A stretch of 64,000 nucleotides of DNA from NCBI GenBank assembly GCA_958295515.1, contig CATQGW010000001.1, positions 1,132,658-1,196,657 on the forward strand. Direction: 5' to 3'. The notes beneath the pieces were generated by a model that was not told the origin of the DNA, ran no database searches, and saw nothing but the letters and a program-made list of their open reading frames with translations. This DNA is from an uncultured Dehalococcoidia bacterium. Its GTDB lineage: Bacteria > Chloroflexota > Dehalococcoidia > Bin125. Below are positions 37,777 through 46,152 of the stretch, piece after piece. The translations under genes and the position numbers were made by a program. Numbering within the stretch: position 1 is the stretch's first letter; the number at the start of each line of letters is the position of its first letter.

Positions 37777-37871
37777 GGGCAGGCTCCCTAGACACAGGAT
37801 ACCCAGCCTCTGACCCCAACCTGGCGCTCGGATAGGATGAGGCGACGCGCGGCATGGAATGGAGCGGACGC

Positions 37872-38687
37872 ATGGCACTGACGCGGATTCACCACATTGG
37901 CATTGCGGTTGAGGACGCCGACGAGGCGGGCAAGCTTTGGGGCGATGTCTTCGGCCTCCAGGTCGCGCTCGACACGGAGCTGGAGTCGCAGGGCGTGCGC
38001 GGCGTGATTTACCCGCTCGACAACTGCGAAATCGAGCTGCTTCAGCCCACCCGCTCCGACACCGGCATCGCCAAGTACCTCGAGGCCAACGGCCCCGGCT
38101 TCCACCACATCTGCTTCGAGTCGACCGATGTCGCCGCCGACCTGCAGGCCGCCGCCGCGAGCGGGATGGAGATGATCGACACCGAGCCGCGCCAGGGGCT
38201 GACCGGGATGATCGGCTTCATCCACCCTCACGCCAACCACGGCGTGCTGATCGAATTCGCGCAGCCGCCCGCCGACGCGCCGCAGCACGCGGGGCCGGGC
38301 GGCGACGCCTCGCCCCACGCGCTGCACCACATGACGGTTGCGGTGCATGACGTGAGCGCCGTCGCCGACGAGCTCGCCGGCAAGTACGGCTTTGCGGCGC
38401 GCGAGCCGTTCGAGTCGCCCGCGCTCGGCATCGCCGGCCAGTTCACGGACCTCGGCGCGACCGCGATCGAGTTGATCACCGGCCTGCCCGGCGCCGCCGA
38501 CGGCCCGCTCCAGCGCCAACTCCAGCGCGGCGAGGGGATGTTCATGATGGCGCTGACCGTGCGCGACGCCGAAGCGGCCGTCGCGCACCTGCGCGAGCAG
38601 GGCGTCACGGTGACCGACGCCAACGCCGGCGCGTTCATCTCCCCGCGCAACACCTACCGCACCCGCCTGCGCCTCTCGGAGGCCTGA
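37872..38687 (+). CDS. Methylmalonyl-CoA epimerase-like double VOC protein
   Basis: This 271-aa protein contains two vicinal-oxygen-chelate units. Residues 1-135 match methylmalonyl-CoA epimerase ('RIHHIGIAVEDADEAGKLW' at the start, 'GPGFHHICFES' near 75, 'HGVLIEFAQ' near 125, giving the H/H/E metal ligands). Residues 155-271 form a second VOC unit ('ALHHMTVAVHDVSAV'). Single-domain epimerases are about 135-150 aa, so this is a fused form. It would interconvert S- and R-methylmalonyl-CoA for the neighbouring mutase. A TAGGAT box lies at 37833-37838. Confidence 0.83.
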   Translation: MALTRIHHIGIAVEDADEAGKLWGDVFGLQVALDTELESQGVRGVIYPLDNCEIELLQPTRSDTGIAKYLEANGPGFHHICFESTDVAADLQAAAASGMEMIDTEPRQGLTGMIGFIHPHANHGVLIEFAQPPADAPQHAGPGGDASPHALHHMTVAVHDVSAVADELAGKYGFAAREPFESPALGIAGQFTDLGATAIELITGLPGAADGPLQRQLQRGEGMFMMALTVRDAEAAVAHLREQGVTVTDANAGAFISPRNTYRTRLRLSEA

Positions 38688-38756
38688 GCCGCGCGGCGGA
38701 GAGGACGCCGCGTGCCGCCGAACGTGCCGCCAACCTAATCGTCGTCGCGTTCGTCC

Positions 38757-39371
38757 TCAGTCGCAGTCGTCGCGGACCCACCGCCCGTATTCGTATTCCC
38801 AGCAGTTGCCGTCCGCGTCCCGGCGGTACTCGGACCGGTCGTCGTCATCGCCGCAGTCGTCGTCGCGGACCCACCGCCCGTATTCGTATTCCCAGCAGTT
38901 GCCGTCCGCGTCCCGGCGGTATTCGGATCGGTCGTCGTCATCGCCGCAGTCGTCGTCACGGGTCCACCGCCCGTATTCGTATTCCCAGCAGTTGCCGTCC
39001 GCATCCCGGTGGTACTCGGGTCGGTCATCGTCGTCGTAGCCGAACCGATCCGTGGGGTAGACGGGGCTGCGAGCCGAGCTGCCGGAGGATTCGCTTTCCA
39101 GCTCGCTGCCGCTTTGGGCGGGGATGCTGACCGGAGAGCTGCGCAGCCACTGGCCGCGGTGCGATGCGGCGCGCTCAGGGGTGAGAAAGCGCTGCGTCGG
39201 CAGCAGGCGTTGGCCGTCGTGCTCGATGCCGAACTCGATTCGTCCGTCGGCGAGTGGGCGCGCATTGATCCTCAGCTCGCCGGTGGGGCTCAATGCCCAG
39301 CCGATGCCGACGCCCGCCCCAAGCACGGCGATCAGAGACAGCAGCACGATCGTTCTGAGCCTGGCGGTCAT
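38757..39371 (-). CDS. Exported protein with 31-residue Cys/Trp/Asp repeats
   Basis: This 204-aa protein has an N-terminal hydrophobic export segment (residues 6-26). One copy of the 50-residue motif shared with the RCC1-like proteins follows ('[21 protein letters not shown]' at 38-58, then 'WLRSSPVSI'), then a serine-rich linker. Three 31-residue repeats end it, containing '[15 protein letters not shown]' and '[12 protein letters not shown]'; the last repeat is cut off by the stop. The Asp clusters could bind calcium. GGAGG precedes the ATG. It interrupts the methylmalonyl-CoA genes and runs opposite to them. Confidence 0.7.
   Translation of the reverse strand: MTARLRTIVLLSLIAVLGAGVGIGWALSPTGELRINARPLADGRIEFGIEHDGQRLLPTQRFLTPERAASHRGQWLRSSPVSIPAQSGSELESESSGSSARSPVYPTDRFGYDDDDRPEYHRDADGNCWEYEYGRWTRDDDCGDDDDRSEYRRDADGNCWEYEYGRWVRDDDCGDDDDRSEYRRDADGNCWEYEYGRWVRDDCD
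38765..39035 (-). repeat. 93-bp coding tandem repeat (about 2.9 copies)
   Basis: Units such as TATTCGTATTCCCAGCAGTT followed by GCCGTCCGCGTCCCGGCGG recur every 93 bp on the plus strand with few changes. They encode the 31-residue repeats of the exported protein. Confidence 0.85.
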
Positions 39372-39501
39372 TGCGCGGCCCTCCGCTAGCGCTACGCTTT
39401 TGCCCTGCGGCGCTTCATGGCAGGCTATCCTGTTTGCCGTGGCGCTGTTGCGCCCGCTTCCGCCCGCCTGGGCGCCGCATGAGAGTTGTGACAGTCAGGC
39501 C

Positions 39502-39939
39502 ATGCCCGATACCGATGCAGCCGCCGTCGCCGAAAAAATCCGCGTGTTGGTCGCCAAGCCCGGCTTGGACGGGCACGACCGCGGGGCCAAGATCGTCGCC
39601 CGCGCCCTGCGCGACGCCGGGATGGAGGTGATCTACACCGGCATCCGCCAGACGCCCGACATGATCGCCGAGGCCGCGCTCCAGGAGGATGTCCACGTGA
39701 TCGCGCTCTCCGTGCTCTCCGGCGCGCATCTCGAACTCTTCCCCCGCATCGTCGACGCCTGCCGCGAGCGCGGCATTACGCCGCAGAACACCCTCTTCCT
39801 CGGCGGCGGCATTATCCCCCCCGACGACGCGGCGATGTTGCAGGGAGTCGGCTTCAGCGCCGTCTTCGGCCCCGGCGCGCATACCGGCGATATCGCCGCC
39901 TACGTGCGCGAACACGTGCCTGCGCTCGACCGCTCGTGA
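39502..39939 (+). CDS. Methylmalonyl-CoA mutase, B12-binding subunit
   Basis: This 145-aa protein is the cobalamin-binding half of the mutase. The signature D-x-H-x-x-G is seen in '[15 protein letters not shown]' near residue 20, with the later cofactor loops '[14 protein letters not shown]' near 75 and '[12 protein letters not shown]' near 108. It pairs with the catalytic subunit at 32710 despite lying 5 kb away. Its stop overlaps the GTG of the next gene (GTGA). Confidence 0.92.
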   Translation: MPDTDAAAVAEKIRVLVAKPGLDGHDRGAKIVARALRDAGMEVIYTGIRQTPDMIAEAALQEDVHVIALSVLSGAHLELFPRIVDACRERGITPQNTLFLGGGIIPPDDAAMLQGVGFSAVFGPGAHTGDIAAYVREHVPALDRS

Positions 39940-40877
39940 GCGGCAGGCTCGACGAACTCCAGGCGCGCCTGCTCGACGGCGACCGCCGCGCGCTCTCGCG
40001 CGTGCTCAGCTGGGTCGAAAACGGCGACGCGCGGGGGCGCGAAATGCTGCGCCGCCTCTATCCGCGCAGCGGACGCGCCCGGATCATCGGCCTGACCGGC
40101 TCGCCCGGGGCCGGCAAGAGCACCGTCACCAACGAGTTCGCCAAAGTCTGCCGCGCCCGCGGGCTCAGCGTCGGCATCGTCGCCGTCGACCCGTCCAGCC
40201 CCTACACCCAGGGCGCAATCCTCGGCGACCGCGTGCGGATGGCCGAGCTGCACGCCGACCGCGGCGTCTTCATCCGCAGCCTCGCCAGCCGCGGCGCGCT
40301 CGGCGGCCTCTCCGCCGCCACCCAGGATGTCGTCCACGTGCTCGACGCCTACGGCAAGGACGTCGTGCTGATTGAGACCGTCGGCGCAGGCCAGGACGAG
40401 GTCGAGATCGCCTCCACCGCGCAGACCACCGTGCTCGTCAACACGCCCAACATGGGCGACGATGTGCAGACGCTCAAGGCGGGAATCATGGAGATCGCCG
40501 ATGTGCTGGCGGTGAACAAGGCCGACCTGCCCGGCGTCGACCGCATGGTCAGCGCGCTCAAGGCCCTGCTCTCGCTCGCGCCGGACCGCGACTGGCAGCC
40601 GCCGATCACGCCGCTCGTCGCGACGAAGAGCGAGGGCGTCGAGCAGTTGGTCGACGCCTGCGAGGCGCACCACGCGCATCTGGTCGAGACCGGCCGGCTC
40701 GCCGACGCCGAGTCCGCCCGCGCCCGCCAGCAGATTGTCGCGCTCGCCAGAGGCCGCGTGCTGGCCAATCTACTCAACGAAATCGGCGAAGAGCGCCTCT
40801 CACAGCTCTCCACAGCAGTAGCCAGTCGTTCCACCGACCCCCACAGCGCCGCCGAAGCCTGGGTGGGCGGGGAGTAG
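39936..40877 (+). CDS. meaB: MeaB-type GTPase chaperone of the mutase
   Basis: This 313-aa protein belongs to the ArgK/MeaB G3E GTPases: Walker A 'GSPGAGKST' near residue 55, '[16 protein letters not shown]' near 85, 'ETVGAGQDE' near 147 and 'NKADLPG' near 190. MeaB loads and protects the adenosylcobalamin cofactor of methylmalonyl-CoA mutase. It is translationally coupled to the B12-binding subunit. This supports the mutase assignment. Confidence 0.93.
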   Translation: MSGRLDELQARLLDGDRRALSRVLSWVENGDARGREMLRRLYPRSGRARIIGLTGSPGAGKSTVTNEFAKVCRARGLSVGIVAVDPSSPYTQGAILGDRVRMAELHADRGVFIRSLASRGALGGLSAATQDVVHVLDAYGKDVVLIETVGAGQDEVEIASTAQTTVLVNTPNMGDDVQTLKAGIMEIADVLAVNKADLPGVDRMVSALKALLSLAPDRDWQPPITPLVATKSEGVEQLVDACEAHHAHLVETGRLADAESARARQQIVALARGRVLANLLNEIGEERLSQLSTAVASRSTDPHSAAEAWVGGE

Positions 40878-40962
40878 AGCGCCCGGCCTCCCACCGCCCC
40901 CTCTGTCACTCCCGCCCGGGGGGCGGCCGGCAAAGTGACGGTGTCGGGCGTCTTCGCTGCGG

Positions 40963-41172
40963 TTAGCGCGGGGGGTGGTCTTTGCTGCGGGTTTGCATTT
41001 CGGGGGGGAGGAGGTTGGGGATGCCGTCTTCGATGGGGTAGCGGAAATCGATTGCTTTGGAGTAGAGGTGGCCGCGCAGCACTTCCCCGTTGGACGACTC
41101 CTGCTCGACGACCAGTTCGAGCGGCTCGTGGGTGACGGGGCAGACGAGGATGTCGATCAGTTCCTTGCGCAT
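40963..41172 (-). CDS. Trm112-like small protein
   Basis: This 69-aa protein fits the Trm112/UPF0434 family, with 'LIDILVCPVTHEPLEL' at the N-terminus and 'YPIEDGIPNLLPPE' near residue 45. The usual zinc-binding second cysteine of the CPxC motif is replaced (CPVT), as in many bacterial members. Trm112 proteins activate methyltransferases in eukaryotes; bacterial roles are less clear. It runs opposite to its neighbours. Confidence 0.85.
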   Translation of the reverse strand: MRKELIDILVCPVTHEPLELVVEQESSNGEVLRGHLYSKAIDFRYPIEDGIPNLLPPEMQTRSKDHPPR

Positions 41173-41273
41173 GACCGCAGCTTACCCGTTCGCGCTGCGC
41201 GCAAGCGGCTAAGGGCGCGCCGCGCCATACTGTAGGCGCGAACCGATCCGAACAGGAACCGAGGGTGCGACCC

Positions 41274-41489
41274 GTGGCTGAAGAGGTCAAATCGCCGATG
41301 GCCGGCACGATCTTCGAGTTGCTCGTTGAGCAGGGCGACGAGGTGGACGAGGGTGATGAGCTGATCATCCTCGAGTCGATGAAGATGGAAATCCCCGTCG
41401 AAGCGCCCAGCGCCGGCTCGGTCTCGGAGGTCCGCGTGGCGCAGGGCGACCAGGTGCAGGAAGGCGATGTGCTGGTCACATTGGGCTAG
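41274..41489 (+). CDS. Biotin carboxyl carrier (biotinyl domain) protein
   Basis: This 71-aa protein is a free biotinyl domain with the attachment motif 'ESMKMEIPV', lysine 37 being the biotinylated residue. It would carry carboxybiotin between the carboxylase that follows and a carboxyltransferase not in the window. I prefer the GTG at 41274 (giving 'MAEEVKSPM') to the one at 41265; GAGG lies upstream. A TACTGT box sits at 41228-41233. Confidence 0.9.
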   Translation: MAEEVKSPMAGTIFELLVEQGDEVDEGDELIILESMKMEIPVEAPSAGSVSEVRVAQGDQVQEGDVLVTLG

Positions 41490-41492
41490 CCT
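41487..41492 (+). promoter_or_regulatory. -10-like TAGCCT before biotin carboxylase
   Basis: TAGCCT ends 6 nt before the GTG at 41499, with no Shine-Dalgarno sequence in between, as at 50869-50874 before another gene. It overlaps the stop codon of the biotin carrier gene. A leaderless internal promoter is possible; simple readthrough from upstream is the alternative. Confidence 0.35.
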
Positions 41493-41498
41493 CGCATC

Positions 41499-42842
41499 GT
41501 GTTTTCTCGCGTTCTGATCGCCAATCGCGGCGAGATTGCCGCGCGCGTCTCGCGCACCTGCCGTCGGCTCGGCATTGAGTCGCACGCGGTCTACTCGGTG
41601 GCCGACGCCGACGCGCTGCATGTGCGCGAGGCGGACGGCGCGACGCACATCGGCGCCTCGCCGGTGGCCGAGTCCTACATCAATGTGGAGGCGGTGATCG
41701 ACGCGGCGGTTGCGGCCGGCTGCGATGCGGTGCATCCGGGCTACGGGCTGCTCTCCGAGAACGCGCACTTCGCGCAGGCCTGCGAGCAGCGCGGGATCAC
41801 CTTCATCGGGCCCGCGCCCGAGCACATGGATTTGATGGGCAACAAGGATCAGGCGCGGCGCACGATGCGCGGGCTGGGGCTGCCGGTGATCCCCGGCAGC
41901 GACGGGGCGGTGAGCGACGAGGAAGCGGAAGCGGCGGCGGCGGCGGTGGGCTATCCGCTGCTGATCAAGGCCTCATTCGGCGGCGGCGGGATCGGCATGG
42001 CCAGCGTGCGGCGTCCGCAGCAGTTCGCCCGCTCGCTGCGGCGCGCCCGCTCCTCGGCCTCGCGCGCCTTCGGCTCGGGCGATGTCTATCTCGAACGGTT
42101 GCTGGTCGAACCGCACCACATTGAGCTACAGGTCTTCGGCGATGGCGAGGGCGGGGTGTTCATTCTGGGCGACCGCGAGTGCTCGGTGCAGCGCCGCCAC
42201 CAAAAGGTGATTGAGGAAGCCCCCGCGCCCGCGCCCGGCTTCACCGCCGAGCTGCGCGAGCGGCTCTATGCGCAGGTGCGCGACGCGGTCTCGCAGCTGC
42301 GCTACCGCAACGCGGGCACGATTGAATGCCTGCTCGACGCTTCGGGCGAGATCTTCTTCCTGGAGATGAACACGCGCCTGCAGGTGGAGCATCCGGTCAC
42401 GGAGATGGTCAGCGGGCAGGATCTGGTCGAGTGGCAGCTGCGGATTGCGGCCGGCGAGCCGCTCTCGGAGCTGCCGCCGCCCGCGCCGCCCGACGGCCAC
42501 GCGATCGAGAGCCGCATCTACGCCGAGGACCCTGAGACGCTGCTGCCCTCGCCGGGCTCGGTCGACCTGCTGGAAGTGCCGGATGAAGAGTGGCTGCGGC
42601 TGGATACCGGCGTCGCCGGCGGCGACGATGTGCCGCATTACTACGACCCGCTGATGGCCAAGCTGATCGTGCATGGCGCGTCGCGCGCGCAGGCGCTGCA
42701 ACGTCTCCAGCAGGCGCTGGCCGGCACCCGGATCGAGGGGATCAAACACAATGTCCCCTTCCTCCAGCGAGTCATCCAAACCCCTGAATTCCAACAAGGC
42801 GATTACACCGTCGCCCTCACCGACCGCCTCCTGGCGAGCTAG
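41499..42842 (+). CDS. accC: Acyl-CoA carboxylase biotin carboxylase subunit
   Basis: This 447-aa protein has the biotin carboxylase layout: 'VLIANRGEIAARVSRTC' at the start, ATP-grasp glycine loop 'KASFGGGGIGMA' near residue 158, 'ERLLVEPHHIELQVFGD' near 197, 'RDCSVQRRHQK'-like 'RECSVQRRHQKVIEEAP' near 225, and 'FLEMNTRLQVEHPVTEM' near 285. It carboxylates the biotin on the preceding carrier. Given the mutase genes upstream, propionyl-CoA carboxylation is likely, but acetyl-CoA carboxylase cannot be excluded. Confidence 0.93.
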   Translation: MFSRVLIANRGEIAARVSRTCRRLGIESHAVYSVADADALHVREADGATHIGASPVAESYINVEAVIDAAVAAGCDAVHPGYGLLSENAHFAQACEQRGITFIGPAPEHMDLMGNKDQARRTMRGLGLPVIPGSDGAVSDEEAEAAAAAVGYPLLIKASFGGGGIGMASVRRPQQFARSLRRARSSASRAFGSGDVYLERLLVEPHHIELQVFGDGEGGVFILGDRECSVQRRHQKVIEEAPAPAPGFTAELRERLYAQVRDAVSQLRYRNAGTIECLLDASGEIFFLEMNTRLQVEHPVTEMVSGQDLVEWQLRIAAGEPLSELPPPAPPDGHAIESRIYAEDPETLLPSPGSVDLLEVPDEEWLRLDTGVAGGDDVPHYYDPLMAKLIVHGASRAQALQRLQQALAGTRIEGIKHNVPFLQRVIQTPEFQQGDYTVALTDRLLAS

Positions 42843-42864
42843 GCCCGCATTCGTCCTACCCCAC

Positions 42865-43070
42865 GCCCGTCATTCCCGCCCTTGAGCGGGAATCTCGCGG
42901 CGGGGCTTTGGATGTGGGACGGCGAGATACCCGCGGCGGAGCGCGGGTATGACGGAGTGGACTGGAATGACGGAAATGGGGAGTCGGAGGCTGAACGGCG
43001 AGATACCCGCGGCGGGGCACGGGTATGACGGAGAGGACTGGCATGACGGAGATGGGCGCGGAATGACGGG
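42865..43070. repeat. Palindromic repeats
   Basis: CGTCATTCCCGCCCTTGAGCGGGAATCTCG near 42868, GAGATACCCGCGG...GCGGGTATGACGG near 42924 and a third copy near 42997 fill the gap after biotin carboxylase. Confidence 0.7.
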
Positions 43071-43114
43071 AGCTCTTTCGCCGCCGATAGGCTGTGCAAT
43101 AAGGAGAATGGCCG

Positions 43115-43447
43115 ATGGCGCGCACGGTGTGGATTCGCTGGCACGGGGCGGTTTCCGACTTTGGGCTGGCGATGCCCTGGTTCGGCTCGTGGCTGATTGG
43201 GGCGGAGGGGCGGGAGGGCGACTGGTTCCACTCCGCGCGCGGTGCGGCTGAGACCGAGCACGACGCGCCGCCCGACGCCACGGGCGCGCGCCTGCGCTTC
43301 TGGCCCTCCGAAGGGCTGGACCCCGAATATGTCGATGTTGCGCTGCCCGCCGGCCTCGAATCGCACCGAATCGACACCGCCGAGCTGGAGCTGGACCGCC
43401 CCGGCCCCCACTCGCGGCTGGCCGAGCGCGTCGCCGAAATTCGCTGA
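43115..43447 (+). CDS. Unknown small protein
   Basis: This 110-aa soluble protein is not recognised. It starts with an aromatic-rich stretch ('WIRWHGAVSDFGLAMPWFGSW') without a clear signal peptide and ends in an acidic helix. AAGGAG lies 8 nt before the ATG, which supports real translation. It precedes the amidohydrolase on the same strand, with a TAGCCT box between the two. Confidence 0.55.
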   Translation: MARTVWIRWHGAVSDFGLAMPWFGSWLIGAEGREGDWFHSARGAAETEHDAPPDATGARLRFWPSEGLDPEYVDVALPAGLESHRIDTAELELDRPGPHSRLAERVAEIR

Positions 43448-43523
43448 CCAGCTCCGATCCGCTAGCCTGCGCGGGACGGTCGCGTCGGCGCGGCGCGGCC
43501 TGGCACTGGTAAAGGATGCATGG

Positions 43524-44735
43524 ATGGTCACGACCGAACTCCCCAAACCCGACTACGAGATCCCCTCCCACCGCACTGAGACACCGGGCGTCGCGGGCTG
43601 GCCGCGCACCGCGCGACCGAGCGACCCCAACAAATACTTCATGGTCTCCGCCGACTGCCATGTCCACGAGCCGGTGGACCTCTGGGAGAAGCGGGTTGAC
43701 GCGGAGTACCGCCACCGCCTGCCGCGCATTGAGGTGGATGAGGACGGCGTGCGCTGGCAGGTCACCGAGGGCCATCGCCCGACCAAAATCCGCGACCTCA
43801 AGCTGGCCGGCGAAGATCTCGTGCGCGACAAGCACGGCAACGCCGATCCGGCCGAGCGCGTGCGCGACATGGACCTCGACGGCGTTGACTGCGAGATCAT
43901 CTTCCCCAACAAGGGGCTCTCGATGTGGGCGACGCCCGACGCGGAGTTCAGCAACGCGATGTGCCGCGCCTGGAACGACTGGGCCTGGGAAGTCTTCGGA
44001 CCCACCTACGACCGCTCCTCGCCGCTGGCTTGCGTGGCGACCGGCGACATTCCCGGCGCGGTGACCGAAATCTACCGCTCCGCGGAGCGCGGCTTCCGCG
44101 GCTTCTCTTTCCCCGCCAAGCCCGTCTGGGGCCCGACCGGCGAGGACACCCGCAACTACAACCTGCCGGAGTTCGACGCGCTCTGGGCGGCGGTCGAGGA
44201 GACCGGACTGCCGATCACCTTCCACGTTTCGACCGGGCGCGACCCGCGCGGCGCGCGCGGCAACGGCGGCGCGGTCACCAACTACGTCTTCCACTCCCTG
44301 GCGATGACCATGGAGCCGATCATCAACATGTGCGCCTCCGGCGTCTTCCAGCGCTTCCCGCGCCTGCAGGCCGGCACCATCGAGGCCGGCATCGGTTGGA
44401 TTCCGTGGGCGCTGACGGCGATGGACGAGGCCTACCACAAGCACCACATGTGGACCTTCCCCAAGCTCGAAATGCTGCCCTCGGAGTTCTACCGCTCGCA
44501 CTGCTTCGGCTCCTTCCAGGAGGACGCTCCGGGCATTGACCTGGCGCGCAAGCACGACCTCGTCGACAACCTGCTCTGGGCCAACGACTACCCCCACCAC
44601 GAGGGCTCCTGGCCGCATTCGGCGGCGGCGATTGAGCGCTCGATGGGCGACCTCGACGACGGCGAGCGGGCCAAGATCCTCGGCCTCAACGGCGCGCGCA
44701 TCTTCGGCTTCGAGCCGGTTGCGGAGCGGCGATAG
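43524..44735 (+). CDS. Amidohydrolase-2 family metal-dependent hydrolase
   Basis: This 403-aa protein belongs to the amidohydrolase 2 group, which includes decarboxylases such as ACMSD. Metal-ligand candidates are 'SADCHVHEP' near residue 45, the histidine in 'ITFHVST' near 235 and the aspartate in 'WANDYPHHEGSWP' near 355. The likely reaction is hydrolysis or non-oxidative decarboxylation of a small aromatic or cyclic acid; the substrate is unknown. Of three closely spaced ATGs only the one at 43524 is in frame, with AAAGGA upstream. Confidence 0.83.
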   Translation: MVTTELPKPDYEIPSHRTETPGVAGWPRTARPSDPNKYFMVSADCHVHEPVDLWEKRVDAEYRHRLPRIEVDEDGVRWQVTEGHRPTKIRDLKLAGEDLVRDKHGNADPAERVRDMDLDGVDCEIIFPNKGLSMWATPDAEFSNAMCRAWNDWAWEVFGPTYDRSSPLACVATGDIPGAVTEIYRSAERGFRGFSFPAKPVWGPTGEDTRNYNLPEFDALWAAVEETGLPITFHVSTGRDPRGARGNGGAVTNYVFHSLAMTMEPIINMCASGVFQRFPRLQAGTIEAGIGWIPWALTAMDEAYHKHHMWTFPKLEMLPSEFYRSHCFGSFQEDAPGIDLARKHDLVDNLLWANDYPHHEGSWPHSAAAIERSMGDLDDGERAKILGLNGARIFGFEPVAERR

Positions 44736-44863
44736 TCCAATAACGGGTACGTGGCGGCCATAGCGCTAGCACGCACCTGCAGAGAGTGATACACAACACT
44801 ACGTGAGAGCGGTCAACGTGCGCCACGGGAGCGTGCGCAGAACGACACCCTGAGGAGGATTGC

Positions 44864-45976
44864 ATGACGAGACTCAAGTATCTGCGTCGCACAGCGCTGC
44901 TGGGGCTGGCCGCCATCATTGGCGCGCTGGCGCTGGTCGCCTGCTCGGACGACGCACAACAGCAACAGGTGGCCGACGCCGGCGATGTGCCGAGCGCCAC
45001 ACTGGCGGCCGTTGAGGAGCGCGGCGAGCTGCTCTGCGGCGTCAAGCAGACCCAGCCGCTGTTCGGCTTCCGCGAGGAAGACGGCTCGGTGGTCGGCTTC
45101 GACATCGAGTTTTGCAAGGCGATCGCCGCCGCAGTGGGCGACGACATCGATGTGCGCTACATCGACGCCTCGGACGCCGCGACACGCTTCACGCTGCTCG
45201 CTTCGGCCCAGATCGATGTGCTGATCCGCACCACCACGATCACCGCCTCGCGCGACGCCGACCTGAAGGTGGACTTCGCACAGACCACGTTCTTCACCGG
45301 TCAGGGCTTCGCGGTGCATGCCGACTCGGGCATCTCCTCGACGGCCGACATGAACGGCGCGACGATCTGCGTGCAGACCGGCACGACGACCGAGCAGAAC
45401 CTGGCCGACCACTTCACGGACCTGGGCTACAGCTACACCCCGCTGGGCGGCACCAGCCCGGAAATCCAGGAAGCCTTCCTGCAGCGCCGCTGCGATGTCT
45501 TCACGGCTGACCAGTCGGACCTCGCCTCGCGTGTGAGCAACTTCGACAACCCGGCCAACTACCGCGTGCTGGGCCAGATCATCTCCAAGGAGCCGCTGGC
45601 GCCCGGCGTGCGCGACAACGACTCCGAGTGGAAAGACGTCGTGAACTGGGTCGTCCACGGCCTGATCGCGGCTGAGGAGATGGGCATCACGAGCGGCAAC
45701 GTCGGGGCGATGGCGGCCAACCCGCCGAACACCACCGTTGCACGTCTGCTGGGTGTCGCCTTCGAGGGCGGCGAAGTCGCCAACCTCGGCTTCGGCGTTG
45801 ACCCGCAGTTCATCCAGCGCGCGATTGCCGCGGTGGGCAACTACGGCGAAATCTACGCGCGCACCGTCGGCGACGCAGTGCCGCGCGCCTGCACGCTGAA
45901 CGCGCTGGCGATCGACGACTCGGTCGACTGCCCGGCCGGCACCGGCGGCATCCAGTACGCGATGCCCTACCGCTAA
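44864..45976 (+). CDS. Amino-acid ABC transporter substrate-binding lipoprotein 1 (AapJ-like)
   Basis: This 370-aa lipoprotein has the lipobox 'LALVAC' near residue 27. The solute-binding fold follows: 'GFDIEFCKAIAAAVG' near 78, 'IRTTTITASRD' near 116 and 'SKEPLAPGVRDND' near 245. It is an AapJ-type binding protein for broad L-amino acids. A C-terminal insert with two cysteines ('CTLNAL...SVDCPAG') is absent from binding proteins 2 and 3. GAGGAGG precedes the ATG. It is the first gene of an eight-gene transport cluster. Confidence 0.9.
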   Translation: MTRLKYLRRTALLGLAAIIGALALVACSDDAQQQQVADAGDVPSATLAAVEERGELLCGVKQTQPLFGFREEDGSVVGFDIEFCKAIAAAVGDDIDVRYIDASDAATRFTLLASAQIDVLIRTTTITASRDADLKVDFAQTTFFTGQGFAVHADSGISSTADMNGATICVQTGTTTEQNLADHFTDLGYSYTPLGGTSPEIQEAFLQRRCDVFTADQSDLASRVSNFDNPANYRVLGQIISKEPLAPGVRDNDSEWKDVVNWVVHGLIAAEEMGITSGNVGAMAANPPNTTVARLLGVAFEGGEVANLGFGVDPQFIQRAIAAVGNYGEIYARTVGDAVPRACTLNALAIDDSVDCPAGTGGIQYAMPYR

Positions 45977-46028
45977 GCGGGGCGGCGAGCGCGTCTGACC
46001 CGCCAGTCGACGCGGACGCACAATGCGG

Positions 46029-46068
46029 AGGCCGCCTTCCCCGAACCTGCGGGGGAGGCGGCCTTTCG
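46029..46068 (+). terminator. Strong hairpin after binding protein 1
   Basis: The arms 46029-46043 and 46050-46064 pair over 15 bases with one G-T pair, around a six-base loop, and are followed by TTTCG. It could stop or attenuate transcription so that the binding protein is made in excess over the permeases. Confidence 0.7.
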
Positions 46069-46152
46069 CGGATCAGGGCGCGCGGCGTGCGGCGGACGGC
46101 ATGAGCAGCGAGCGGGCGGCGAGCGCCCCCCGGCGCAGCGGTGAGCTTGGCC

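Noticed and set aside
38735..39265. Alternative frame through the 93-bp repeats giving a Thr/Gly-rich repeat protein
   Set aside because: Because 93 is a multiple of three every frame repeats; only the frame from 39371 has an export signal and GGAGG.
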